From contig NZ_BAABFN010000022.1 of the NCBI RefSeq assembly GCF_039541075.1, positions 1-64,000 on the forward strand: a DNA stretch of 64,000 bases, written 5' to 3'. The position numbers and the translations under genes were made by a program. The notes under the pieces are model-generated. The model saw only the letters and a list, made by a program, of their open reading frames with translations, was not told the origin of the DNA and searched no databases. Position 1 is the first letter of the stretch. Each line of letters opens with the position of its first letter. Positions 16,647-24,617 of this stretch are shown in pieces. The DNA comes from Compostibacter hankyongensis. Its GTDB lineage: Bacteria > Bacteroidota > Bacteroidia > Chitinophagales > Chitinophagaceae.

Positions 16647-17663
16647 TTATCCGGCTTTGGGTCCGGTAAAGGTATAGTCGGAGGACGCGAGGGATCCTTC
16701 GCTGTCTTCGGTATCGGCTTCCACAGCCAGCTCCTTCACGCTGAGATAACGTTCCGCATCCAGGGCGGCCATACAGCCGCTGCCGGCGGCGGTCACTGCC
16801 TGGCGGTAGATCTTGTCCTGCACATCGCCACAGGCGAACACCCCTTCCACGCTGGTGCGGGTAGAACCCGGCACGGTGCGGATGTACTCCTGCTCATCCA
16901 TGTCCAGCTGCCCCCGGAAGATGGAGGAGTTGGGTTGGTGGCCGATGGCCACAAAGAATGCGCTTACCGGGATCTCGGAGACGGCGCCGGTCTGGTTGTT
17001 CTTTACCTTTACACCATCTACTTTTTTATCGCCCAGCACTTCCACGATCTCGGTATTCCAGTATACCTGTATATTCTTTGTCTTTTTTACCCTTTCCTGC
17101 ATCACCTTGGACGCCCGCATTTCATCGCGGCGCACCAGCATATGCACCGTGCTGCATATCTTGGAAAGATACAGGGCTTCCTCGCAGGCCGTATCGCCGC
17201 CTCCGGTGATGGCCACTTCCCGGCTCTTGAAAAAGAATCCGTCGCAGACGGCGCAGGCAGAAACGCCGCTGCCGTTCAGCCGCTGCTCGCTTTCGAGGCC
17301 GAGCCATTTGGCCGAGGCGCCGGTGGCGATGATCAGGGCATCGGCTTCTACCGTCTTCTCTTCATCGATCGTCACACGGAAGGGCTGACGGGAAAGGTCT
17401 ACCGCGGAAGCCGTTCCGTACCGGATATCAGCGCCCATACGGGCTGCCTGCTTTTCAAAGTCGATCATCATTTCCGGGCCCTGTATGCCTTCGGGATAGC
17501 CGGGATAGTTTTCCACTTCCGTGGTGATCGTCAGCTGTCCCCCCGGCTGTATACCCTGGTACAATACCGGCTTCAGGTTGGCCCTGGCGGCATATAGCGC
17601 GGCGGTATACCCCGCGGGCCCCGAACCGATGATCAGTATTTGTACATGTTCGTTTTTTTCCAT
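16647..17663 (-). CDS. trxB: Thioredoxin-disulfide reductase
   Basis: A 338-residue low-molecular-weight flavoprotein that reduces thioredoxin with NADPH. The FAD motif GSGPAG is at residues 13-18, the redox pair is CAVC (Cys137, Cys140), and the NADPH motif GGGDTA is at 154-159. The C-terminal FAD segment FACGDVQDKIYRQAVTAAG is intact, followed by an acidic tail of about 30 residues. I start it at ATG 17663 (MEKNEHVQILIIGSG); an extension into the upstream repeat-bearing spacer (17664-17796) has no family support. It heads the folB-TPR-DUF3822-rsmD-coaD run. Confidence 0.96.
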   Translation of the reverse strand: MEKNEHVQILIIGSGPAGYTAALYAARANLKPVLYQGIQPGGQLTITTEVENYPGYPEGIQGPEMMIDFEKQAARMGADIRYGTASAVDLSRQPFRVTIDEEKTVEADALIIATGASAKWLGLESEQRLNGSGVSACAVCDGFFFKSREVAITGGGDTACEEALYLSKICSTVHMLVRRDEMRASKVMQERVKKTKNIQVYWNTEIVEVLGDKKVDGVKVKNNQTGAVSEIPVSAFFVAIGHQPNSSIFRGQLDMDEQEYIRTVPGSTRTSVEGVFACGDVQDKIYRQAVTAAGSGCMAALDAERYLSVKELAVEADTEDSEGSLASSDYTFTGPKAG

Positions 17664-17684
17664 GTCCTCTGCTTTAATCGTTTG

Positions 17685-17787
17685 ACAGTTTCCGGTTTCT
17701 CGTTTCCGGTTCAATAGTTTAAGGTTTAAAGTTTAACGTCTAAAGTTGATCTGCCTGGAATGGAACCTTAGACCTGGAACTTTAGAC
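17685..17787. repeat. Intergenic repeat copy B (perfect 10-bp inverted arms)
   Basis: GTCTAAAGTT (17738-17747) and AACTTTAGAC (17778-17787) are exact inverted repeats around a 30-base loop containing TCTGCCTGGAAT and TTAGACCTGG. The core aligns with copy A at 2314-2365. It is preceded by GTTTCCGGTTTCTCGTTTCC, like the head of copies A and C. It lies between trxB and the DUF4249 gene. Confidence 0.8.
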
Positions 17788-17796
17788 AACCCCTAA

Positions 17797-18693
17797 TTAC
17801 TCCTCCTTCGGAATAATGATCGTTTTGTACTGGGCGGCATAACCACCCCAATACCCGGCTGCCCCTTTGATATTTCCCAGTATCTTCACCGGAGCGGAAA
17901 ACGGATTGCCGTTATTCCCGTAGGCATATTCCCAGGTGCGCCAGAAATCATAGGTAGCGCGGTCGATGGCACAGAACTTTACCGTCACCGTGTCTCCCAG
18001 CCGGAAATAACCCGGCTCATCGTCATCGGAAGGGTCGTCCTTCGGGCGGCCCTGGTCAAACGCGATATCAAAGACGCTGCCGTTGGTGACCTGGTCGTCT
18101 GCCACCGATATCGAAGGCGCATAGAACGGCTCGTTGTTCCTGCGGGTAAAATACCGGACCGCATCCCCGCGGTGAGGAGGGTCAACCAGCCTTCCCGTAA
18201 GGTATACCCGGTCGGTATCCTCTGGTTTTACCACCACCACCGGTTGCCACCACAGCGAATCCAGGTATATGCCCTGCTCCGGTATATCGGTCGTAGCCTC
18301 ATAGGTCTGCCCCCCGGTACGGATATGCAGACGATAGCTTCCGCCTCTGATCCCCAGCAGCGGCTGCCGGTCTGTGGTATCGATGGAATAGAAATACACC
18401 TTGTTCCCGTTGGTGGTATCCAGGCTGTATTCCTTCAGCGATACCGTACGTTGCTGCCCGTCCGTTACCTCCACCGTTGCATCGTGTACAAAGGAGGATG
18501 CCAGCTGCTGACTGTCCAGCCCGTCGAAGAAGGACAGACTGTGCGTAAGGATCACTATGGGTGGGCGGCCGTTTTCGATGCTGCCTTCCACCACCAGCTC
18601 CGGCTGCGTTTCATGGAGGGGGATATCAATATCCTTTTCACACGATGCGAAGAACACCAGGATACCACAGCTGATCACAAGCCACTTTTGCAT
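17797..18693 (-). CDS. DUF4249 domain lipoprotein
   Basis: A 298-residue outer-membrane-associated lipoprotein: signal MQKWLVISCGILVFFASC with the lipobox Cys at about residue 18, then CEKDIDIPL and PELVVEGSIENGRPPIVILT, the diagnostic start of DUF4249. The C-terminal motif NPFSAPVKILGNIKGAAGYWGG is also typical. DUF4249 proteins usually sit beside a TonB-dependent receptor and are thought to be its surface partner; here no receptor is adjacent, so it is an orphan. A -7 box lies eight bases before the ATG. Confidence 0.9.
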   Translation of the reverse strand: MQKWLVISCGILVFFASCEKDIDIPLHETQPELVVEGSIENGRPPIVILTHSLSFFDGLDSQQLASSFVHDATVEVTDGQQRTVSLKEYSLDTTNGNKVYFYSIDTTDRQPLLGIRGGSYRLHIRTGGQTYEATTDIPEQGIYLDSLWWQPVVVVKPEDTDRVYLTGRLVDPPHRGDAVRYFTRRNNEPFYAPSISVADDQVTNGSVFDIAFDQGRPKDDPSDDDEPGYFRLGDTVTVKFCAIDRATYDFWRTWEYAYGNNGNPFSAPVKILGNIKGAAGYWGGYAAQYKTIIIPKEE

Positions 18694-18701
18694 ACCGGCT
18701 G

Positions 18702-18709
18702 CAAAATTA
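18702..18709 (-). promoter_or_regulatory. -7 box of DUF4249 gene, near-leaderless
   Basis: The minus strand reads TAATTTTG followed by CAGCCGGT and the ATG at 18693. The distance implies transcription starting at or next to the start codon. An alternative ATG lies upstream at 18720, but the lipoprotein signal begins at 18693. Confidence 0.45.
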
Positions 18710-18770
18710 AGGGTTATCATTTATAATATACATATATGGGGAGCAAGGGCGGGCCGAAGGGATATCTGCA

Positions 18771-18797
18771 AAAACACCGGCCTTTTCGGGGCCGGTG
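18771..18797 (-). terminator. Rho-independent terminator of rpoD
   Basis: CACCGGCC (18775-18782) and GGCCGGTG (18790-18797) form a perfect eight-base stem with a seven-base loop. On the minus strand the stem is followed by TTTTTGC. It lies 30 bases past the rpoD stop. Confidence 0.9.
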
Positions 18798-18826
18798 CGT
18801 GCATATTCTTCTTTTTTTGCCGTTGC

Positions 18827-19684
18827 TTATCCCAGATAGGATTTCAGCGAGCTGCTGTAGCGGGCTTTCTGCAACCGCTTGATGGCCCTTTCCTTGATCT
18901 GCCGGATGCGTTCCTTGGTAAGATCGTATTTCTGACCGATCTGTTCGATGGAAACGCCGTTTTCGCCGTCCAGCCCGAAATAGGCGTTGACGATTTCGGA
19001 TTCGCGGGGGCTCAGCGATTTCAGTACACGGCGGATTTCTTCCCGGAGCGAATCTTTCATCACATCGTCGTCGGTGATGGCGCCGCCCTCCAGCAAGTCG
19101 CCCATGGCTACGTCCTCGGCTTCGTGCACGGGGGCGTCGAGGCTCATATGGCGGGTGTTGCTGCTGAAGATGTTGTTGATCTCGGATTCGCTCATTTCCA
19201 GCATTTCGGCCAGCTCTTCGGTAGAAGGCTCCCGTTCGTTCTCCTGTTCGAAGGCCATATAGGCCTTATTGGCTTTGTTATAGGTGCCGATTTTATTCTG
19301 GGGCAGGCGTACCAGGCGGCCCTGCTCGGCAAGCGCCTGCAGGATCGACTGACGGATCCACCATACGGCATAGGAGATGAACTTAAAGCCCTTGGTTTCG
19401 TCAAAGCGCTGGGCGGCCTTGATCAGGCCGAGGTTGCCTTCGTTGATGAGATCGCTGAGAGACAGGCCCTGGTGCTGGTATTGCTTGGCTACGGAAACCA
19501 CAAAGCGCAGGTTGCCGGTCACCAGGCGTTCCAGCGCCTGCTGGTCTCCCATTTTGATACGCTGGGCCAGCAGGGTTTCCTCTTCCGGGGTCAGCAGCGA
19601 TATCTTGGATATTTCCTGCAGGTATTTTTCTACGGCCTGGGAGTCACGGTTGGTAATCTGGGTGGCAATTTTAAGCTGCCTCAT
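18827..19684 (-). CDS. rpoD: RNA polymerase primary sigma factor, RpoD/SigA type
   Basis: A 285-residue sigma-70 factor of the short form typical of Bacteroidota (region 1.1 and the non-conserved region are absent). Region 1.2 is VEKYLQEISKISLLTPEEE, region 2 includes NLRFVVSVAKQYQ and the -10-recognition stretch KGFKFISYAVWWIRQSI, region 3 follows, and region 4 is SIEQIGQKYDLTKERIRQIKERA. This is the factor that recognises the TAnnTTTG boxes seen throughout the window. It has its own promoter at 19873-19904, a leader of about 180 bases and a strong terminator. Confidence 0.96.
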   Translation of the reverse strand: MRQLKIATQITNRDSQAVEKYLQEISKISLLTPEEETLLAQRIKMGDQQALERLVTGNLRFVVSVAKQYQHQGLSLSDLINEGNLGLIKAAQRFDETKGFKFISYAVWWIRQSILQALAEQGRLVRLPQNKIGTYNKANKAYMAFEQENEREPSTEELAEMLEMSESEINNIFSSNTRHMSLDAPVHEAEDVAMGDLLEGGAITDDDVMKDSLREEIRRVLKSLSPRESEIVNAYFGLDGENGVSIEQIGQKYDLTKERIRQIKERAIKRLQKARYSSSLKSYLG

Positions 19685-19872
19685 AATGATAGTTTGGTTT
19701 TAGGTGTATCTGATAAGCCGGAAGGCCAAAGCCGGCGGCCTTTGTTTTTATCGTTTGTGATATAAATCATCCTTTACAGGCAATTTACACGTACTATTAA
19801 CGTTTCGGTTCCAGGTTTGGTTGACTGCCGCATTGTTTACATGAGGTGGTAGGGGAGGCCGAAAAAGTCCTG

Positions 19873-19904
19873 CAAAGTTCGTGCAATTTTGCATTTCTTC
19901 CAAA
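19873..19904 (-). promoter_or_regulatory. rpoD promoter (-33 TTTG, -7 GAACTTTG)
   Basis: On the minus strand TTTG (19904-19901) is followed after exactly 20 bases by GAACTTTG (19880-19873), differing from TAnnTTTG only at the first base. The arrangement matches the Bacteroidota -33/-7 promoter. It leaves a leader of about 180 bases before the rpoD ATG. Confidence 0.6.
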
Positions 19905-20205
19905 TAGTTCAACCCTACTAATTTAGGTAACAATACGCTGATTTAATAATTTTTATTATATAAACCGGGTTGATTTAACATATATTTAACGCACTATTCT
20001 GCATTTTACAAAACATCAAAGGGAAGCTGGTTTTCCTTACGATTTATACAGCATCCATCGAAAAGATTTCGAATATGTTTTAACGCTGCAGAACAACCCT
20101 TTCCCCCGGCCTTTTCTCCGGAGGGAAAAATGAAGGGGCAGAAATGCTCTTTTGCGGGGTAAATTTTTTTTCAGCGGGTTTTTATGCAGATAAAAAATTT
20201 TCATG

Positions 20206-20213
20206 TACGTTTG
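20206..20213 (+). promoter_or_regulatory. -7 promoter box of exbB-like gene
   Basis: TACGTTTG fits TAnnTTTG exactly and lies 22 bases before the ATG at 20236, with TTTA about 21 bases upstream as a weak -33 element. The leader is therefore very short. Confidence 0.55.
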
Positions 20214-20235
20214 ACCCGGTAAAAAAACAGTGATA

Positions 20236-20946
20236 ATGTCCGGATTTTTCTTGCAGATACAGGATACCGTCCTGCAGGCGGCAGACAGCCTGAACCAGAT
20301 AGGAACCCCGGTAGCCGGCGCAGATGAACATATCAACCTGTTCAGCCTGCTGGTGAAGGGGGGCGTGCTGATGATTCCCCTGGCCGTCCTGCTGCTCATT
20401 GCCATCTACTTCTTTTTTGAACGGTTTATCGCCATCAAAAAGGCCGGCCGGATCGACAATAACTTTATGTTTATGATCCGCGACCATATCACCAGCGGAA
20501 ATGTGCAGTCGGCCCGTTCCCTCGCCAAAAATACCGACAATCCGGCTGCCCGTATGATCGAAAAAGGATTACAGCGGATCGGGAAGCCTATCGACAATAT
20601 CGAAAAGGCGATGGAAAATACCGGTAAGCTGCAGGTCTATCACGTGGAAAAAAACCTGATCATCCTGTCCATGATCGCCGCCATCGCACCCATGTTCGGG
20701 TTCCTCGGCACCATTGCCGGGATGATCCAGCTGTTCTTCGACATCGCCATTACCTCCGATATCACCTTGGGTACCATCGCCGGCGGTATCTATGTGAAAA
20801 TGATCACCTCCGCCACCGGTCTGGTCATCGGCATCCTGGCCTATATCGGACATCATTACCTGAGTGCGCAGATCGACAAGCTGGTATACAAAATGGAAGC
20901 GGCTTCCGCGGAATTTATCGATATCCTGCAGGAACCGACCCGCTAA
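20236..20946 (+). CDS. exbB: MotA/TolQ/ExbB proton channel family protein
   Basis: A 236-residue inner-membrane protein of the ExbB/TolQ family, the proton-conducting partner that energises TonB (or the Tol system) at the outer membrane. Three membrane segments are visible: MIPLAVLLLIAIYFFFERFI near 40, then the two helices around NLIILSMIAAIAPMFGFLGT and MITSATGLVIGILAYIG. The GFLGTIAGMI motif is the family signature. ATG 20236 is preferred over a GTG six bases earlier. It is followed by exbD 23 bases later. The TonB protein itself is not in the window; the two TonB-dependent receptors here would depend on such a motor. Confidence 0.93.
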   Translation: MSGFFLQIQDTVLQAADSLNQIGTPVAGADEHINLFSLLVKGGVLMIPLAVLLLIAIYFFFERFIAIKKAGRIDNNFMFMIRDHITSGNVQSARSLAKNTDNPAARMIEKGLQRIGKPIDNIEKAMENTGKLQVYHVEKNLIILSMIAAIAPMFGFLGTIAGMIQLFFDIAITSDITLGTIAGGIYVKMITSATGLVIGILAYIGHHYLSAQIDKLVYKMEAASAEFIDILQEPTR

Positions 20947-20969
20947 AGAGAAAGAGAAGAACAACGCTC

Positions 20970-21374
20970 ATGAACCTACGAAGCAAAATACGGCCACAGG
21001 CGCATGTTGAAAGCGGTGCATTGAACGATATCCTGTTCATCCTGGTGATGTTTTTCCTCATCGTGGCCACCCTGGCCAACCCGAACGTGATCAAGGTGAT
21101 GCTGCCCAAGGCCCAGAGCAATACCAAGGCCAAGCAAACGGTAGTGGTCACCATCGATAAGGACAATATCTTTTATGTAGGCACCAATGCGGTGCCGCTC
21201 GCCGGGCTGAAGGAAGCCCTGCTCCCCAAGCTGGCCCAGGATGCCGAAGGCGGCACCATCGTGGTGAACGCCGACCGCAGCGTGGCCATCGAGCATCTTG
21301 TGGAGGTAATGCAGATCGCTCATGAGCTCGGCGCCAAGGTGGTGCTGGCTACCGCCCACCCTACCCAGCGTTAA
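20970..21374 (+). CDS. exbD: Biopolymer transport protein ExbD/TolR
   Basis: A 134-residue single-pass inner-membrane protein, partner of the preceding ExbB. The membrane helix starts LNDILFILVMFFLIVATLAN; the proton-path acid is Asp at about residue 18 (ALNDILF). The periplasmic part contains VVNADRSVAIEHLVEVMQIAHELGAK, close to the ExbD C-terminal domain. In many Bacteroidota a tonB-like gene follows this pair, but here the next gene is on the opposite strand. Confidence 0.93.
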   Translation: MNLRSKIRPQAHVESGALNDILFILVMFFLIVATLANPNVIKVMLPKAQSNTKAKQTVVVTIDKDNIFYVGTNAVPLAGLKEALLPKLAQDAEGGTIVVNADRSVAIEHLVEVMQIAHELGAKVVLATAHPTQR

Positions 21375-21443
21375 GCGCTGAACGCTTCTCCGGTCCTTCC
21401 CTCCTTATCCAGCATCTGCTGAGAGAGCCTGCCCGGAATCCGT

Positions 21444-23072
21444 TTATTTCTTGTATTTCAGCTCGCACCAGAAACGGGGACGGGTAGTGCCCAGCTCTTG
21501 CATGGCCGCATCGCTGATCTTGATGATGAGGTTGTTATTCTCTCCCAGCTTCGGAATGGCGTCCAGCACCTTTACATAGACAAACTTCCCGTTTACGGGA
21601 TTGGTAACGCGGATGATGGTACCCCGCGGCGCACGGTTATGCAGGGCGAAATAGCGTCCCGAGCCGGGTACGGCGTTGCTCTTGAACCAGGCCGCAGCCC
21701 CCTTTTCGGTCCGGAGGGCAGATTCGTTGGCCGTCTGGTCCATATATTCCGATTCATAAGGACTGGCGGCCGATTCGGGAATGAGCGCAGTGCTGTCGTC
21801 CTCCGTAGTGCTGTCGGCTTCCGCGGCGCTGTCTCCCTCCAAGGCGGCGGCAGGATTTATCTCCCCGGCCGGCGTTCCGGTGGAAACGGGAGCCGTAGGA
21901 ACCGCACCCGCCGGAGCCGGTGCTCCGGCCGGTGCGGGAAGGGCAGTGGCTGCACCGGTATCATCCTGTCTCGCCGGCGGCGGGGCGGCAGGCCTGGCCG
22001 CGGATACGGGGGCCGGCGTTCCGGCAGGCGCTCTCCGGGAGGTGACTCCGGAGAGCATCTTTGAAAAGTCGCCGGAGGTCTTTGCGGCAGGCGGCGTCTT
22101 TGCCGTATCCTTCCGGCCTGCGGGGACGGCAGGAGCAGGCGCGGGCCGGGGGGCCTGAACGGCGGCTCCGGGCGTATCTGCAACTGCCGGGGCGGTTACC
22201 GGCGCCGCTTCCGTTCCGGCTCCGGCTACAGGAGCGGAGGCAGCAGCAGGCGCAGGCGCCACAGCTACGGCTGCCGGCCTGCTGTCACTCTCCGGCGGGC
22301 GGGCGGCTTCTGCCGCCGGGGCCTCATTGGCCTGCTCCGGCGCCGCCGCCTTCCGCCGCTGATGTTCGGAAGCAATGACCTCGTTCAGGAAGCTTCCTCC
22401 CTCGGGAGTAGGAGCCGCTTGCGGGGCGGCCTGTCCTCCCCCGGCAGGCTGCGTCTGCGCCGCAGCGGTCGCCCCTGCATCTCCGGTATCTTCGGCATTT
22501 TCGCTGTCCGCTGCCGCCACCGCAACTGTTGAAGCGCTTTGGTCAGGCGTATCGTCTCCGGCGCTGTCCGCCGCAGCCAGGGCGGGCGTATTCCCGGCCG
22601 GAACGTCCTGCCCCGGAGCTTCCCCGGTTTTCAACCACCCGACGATAAGGTATTTCCCCGCTGCGATCTTATCTCCTTGCAGGTGATTCCACCGGCGCAG
22701 ACCGCCTACCGGCACGTTATTGTGTGTCTTGCTGATCCCGAAAAGGGTTTCACCCGGTAATATTTTATGATAGAGGGGACGCATCCCCGCAACGGCAGCG
22801 GCATCGCTATGGACATAAGCCGCGGAGGACAGGGGCACCTTGATCACCTGGAAGGCTTTCAAGCCTGATTTTACCCCCGCGCCATTCAGACGGCTGACCG
22901 CCGCAGCGCTCGCCCCGAATTTTTTCCCCACAGTGGATAAGGATTCCCCCGGCTTCACCACGTAATAAATATAAAGGTCGGGGGAAACACCCGACACCAG
23001 CAGGGTATCCTGCGCACGTGCCGTACCGGCCATCAACAACAGCAGAAAACATCCGGTGAGCCATTTCTTCAT
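21444..23072 (-). CDS. LysM protein with C-terminal barrel domain
   Basis: A 542-residue exported protein. After the signal peptide (LLLLMAGTARAQD) come two LysM peptidoglycan-binding modules: YYVVKPGESLSTVGKKFG (about 32-75) and YHKILPGETLFGISKTHNN (about 102-150). A low-complexity Ala/Pro/Gly-rich linker of roughly 280 residues follows, then a C-terminal domain with FALHNRAPRGTIIRVTNP and VYVKVLDAIPKLGENNNLI, which resembles the RlpA-like double-psi beta barrel. It is probably a periplasmic cell-wall-binding protein. ATG 23072 is chosen over an earlier TTG. The linker's extreme GC composition differs from both ends and likely varies in length between strains. Confidence 0.88.
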   Translation of the reverse strand: MKKWLTGCFLLLLMAGTARAQDTLLVSGVSPDLYIYYVVKPGESLSTVGKKFGASAAAVSRLNGAGVKSGLKAFQVIKVPLSSAAYVHSDAAAVAGMRPLYHKILPGETLFGISKTHNNVPVGGLRRWNHLQGDKIAAGKYLIVGWLKTGEAPGQDVPAGNTPALAAADSAGDDTPDQSASTVAVAAADSENAEDTGDAGATAAAQTQPAGGGQAAPQAAPTPEGGSFLNEVIASEHQRRKAAAPEQANEAPAAEAARPPESDSRPAAVAVAPAPAAASAPVAGAGTEAAPVTAPAVADTPGAAVQAPRPAPAPAVPAGRKDTAKTPPAAKTSGDFSKMLSGVTSRRAPAGTPAPVSAARPAAPPPARQDDTGAATALPAPAGAPAPAGAVPTAPVSTGTPAGEINPAAALEGDSAAEADSTTEDDSTALIPESAASPYESEYMDQTANESALRTEKGAAAWFKSNAVPGSGRYFALHNRAPRGTIIRVTNPVNGKFVYVKVLDAIPKLGENNNLIIKISDAAMQELGTTRPRFWCELKYKK

Positions 23073-23108
23073 CACAGACAAAATTTATGGGTTGTTATGC
23101 TTTAACGG

Positions 23109-23129
23109 CAAATTTATGTCTTAATTTTG
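23109..23129. promoter_or_regulatory. Divergent promoter boxes for LysM gene and kdsB
   Basis: TAATTTTG on the plus strand (23122-23129) fits the -7 box for kdsB (ATG 23155), and TAAATTTG on the minus strand (23116-23109) fits that of the LysM gene (ATG 23072). The two boxes are five bases apart in an 82-base gap, so the two polymerases would compete. Confidence 0.45.
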
Positions 23130-23154
23130 CAGCTTTATATTCAAATTTTTCATT

Positions 23155-23892
23155 ATGCGGGTTGTCGCCGTTATTCCTGCTCGTTATGCTTCCACCCGTT
23201 TTCCCGGGAAGCCCCTGATCGATATCCGCGGCAAGAGCATGATCCGCCGCGTATACGAGGGTGTGAAAACCGTGCCAGACTTGGCGCAGGTGCTGGTCGC
23301 CACCGATGACGCCCGCATCTTCGGCCATGTACGGTCTTTCGGGGGGGAGGCGGTTATGACCTCCCGGCATCACGGAAGCGGCACCGAACGTTGCGCCGAG
23401 GCCGTTTCCCTGCTTGGGACATCTCCCGATATCGTCATCAACGTACAGGGCGACGAGCCTTTTATTGCCGCAGCGCACCTCAGCGCGGTGCTCTCCTGCT
23501 TTGACCGGCCCGGCACACAGATCGCCTCGCTGGTCAAAAAGATCACGGACCTGCAGACGCTCCGCAGCCCGCATATCCCCAAAGTGGTTTTTGACGAACA
23601 GCTGCGGGCGCTTTATTTTTCGCGGAGCCCTATCCCCTATCTCCGGGATACACCACAGGAAAGCTGGCTGGAACAGCATGTTTTTTACAAACATATCGGC
23701 ATGTATGCCTACCGCGCGCCGGTGCTCGCGCAACTGGCGCAGCTGTCGCCCGGCCGGCTGGAGCATGCCGAAAAGCTGGAGCAGCTCCGCTGGATGGAAC
23801 ATGGCTACGCTATACAGCTCGCCCTCACCGAGCATGAAAACGTTGCTATTGACACGCCGGAAGACCTGGAAAGGGTACTGGCCGGACTTTGA
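23155..23892 (+). CDS. kdsB: 3-deoxy-manno-octulosonate cytidylyltransferase
   Basis: A 245-residue CMP-Kdo synthetase that activates Kdo for lipopolysaccharide core assembly. The N-terminus VVAVIPARYASTRFPGKPL is diagnostic; also seen are RVYEGVKTV, the TSRHHGSGTERCAEA segment, NVQGDEPFI with the metal-binding Asp, the YFSRSPIPY motif and HIGMYAYR. Full length. Its presence agrees with a Gram-negative envelope. It is divergent from the LysM gene and followed by the toxin-antitoxin remnant. Confidence 0.96.
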   Translation: MRVVAVIPARYASTRFPGKPLIDIRGKSMIRRVYEGVKTVPDLAQVLVATDDARIFGHVRSFGGEAVMTSRHHGSGTERCAEAVSLLGTSPDIVINVQGDEPFIAAAHLSAVLSCFDRPGTQIASLVKKITDLQTLRSPHIPKVVFDEQLRALYFSRSPIPYLRDTPQESWLEQHVFYKHIGMYAYRAPVLAQLAQLSPGRLEHAEKLEQLRWMEHGYAIQLALTEHENVAIDTPEDLERVLAGL

Positions 23893-23976
23893 GCAACCGG
23901 CGCGACATAAGCTCCGGTCCTCCGCCGTCCTCCCCATTTCCCCGGAAATGGCTACCTTTAGGTAAAGTTATCTTCT

Positions 23977-24204
23977 ATGCAAGTTCATATAGACATAGAA
24001 TTTGATCAGTTGATCAAGATCGTCAGGACATTACCGGAAAAACAATTGAGAAAACTCAAGGTTGAAATTGAAAAAGAAGCAAAGGATAAAAAAAGCCAGA
24101 CCGATTTGGAAGCTCTGCTACTAAACGGCCCCATTGCTACAAAAAAGCAGCTTGAAATCATTGAGAACAACCGAAGAGCAATTAACCAATGGCGGTCCAA
24201 ATGA
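23977..24204 (+). CDS. Antitoxin-like protein upstream of broken PIN toxin
   Basis: A 75-residue, highly charged protein: a lysine/glutamate-rich helix (about 23-40) and the C-terminal NNRRAINQWRSK, which is typical of the toxin-wrapping tail of VapB-like antitoxins in Bacteroidota. It should bind and neutralise the neighbouring PIN-domain RNase and repress their operon. Its stop (TGA 24202-24204) overlaps the toxin ATG (24201) in ATGA, the classic coupled arrangement. Base composition is much more AT-rich than the neighbouring kdsB, suggesting recent transfer. Confidence 0.75.
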   Translation: MQVHIDIEFDQLIKIVRTLPEKQLRKLKVEIEKEAKDKKSQTDLEALLLNGPIATKKQLEIIENNRRAINQWRSK

Positions 24205-24577
24205 TCCTGGTTGATACCTCCGTTCTGATAGATTTTTATCGTAAAACGGATAAGACCAATTCAGTTTGGATTGAACTGTTGCGCCAAGGATATGAGTTTG
24301 CCGTTTCAACAATCACCAAGTATGAAATTTATAGCGGAGCCACTCAAAGCCAATTGGATTTCTGGAATAACATTTACTAAGGATTGAAGTTATTCCTTTT
24401 GATGAAGCAGCCGTTGATACGGCAGTGAAAATAAATTCCAGCCTAAAACGAAAGAGGAAACAAATAGATATAGCAGACTTGTTTATTGCCGCCACTGCCA
24501 TCACCCATAACCTGCCTCTCGCTACCTTAAACAAAAAACATTTTAACCGGATTGAAGAATTAAACATTTTAACATAA
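24201..24577 (+). pseudogene. vapC: VapC-like PIN-domain toxin, frameshifted
   Basis: The first frame encodes MILVDTSVLIDFYRKTDK and stops after NNIY at about 24380. Another frame continues from about 24377 with RIEVIPFDEAAVDTAVKI, then IDIADLFIAATAITHNLPL and ATLNKKHF, ending at TAA 24575-24577. Joined by a one-base shift near 24372-24380, the two parts give a typical PIN ribonuclease of about 125 residues, with the acidic residues in LVDTS, TKYEIY and IADLF all present. One base appears deleted in the ATTTACTAAGG stretch. The toxin is therefore inactive as written, while its antitoxin is intact. Confidence 0.85.
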
Positions 24578-24617
24578 TACAAGCTTTAGCATAATTCCGG
24601 AAAGGCAATCCATCTTC

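Larger units (their letters stand above)
19685..20235. other. 550-base AT-rich divergent intergenic region
   Basis: This is the longest gene-free stretch. It holds the rpoD promoter (minus strand), the exbB promoter (plus strand) and no credible coding frame. The AT-rich middle (about 19920-20060) shows no repeat or RNA structure that I can defend. A GGAG-containing small inverted repeat (CCGGCC..GGAGGG) near 20115 is too weak to call. Confidence 0.6.
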
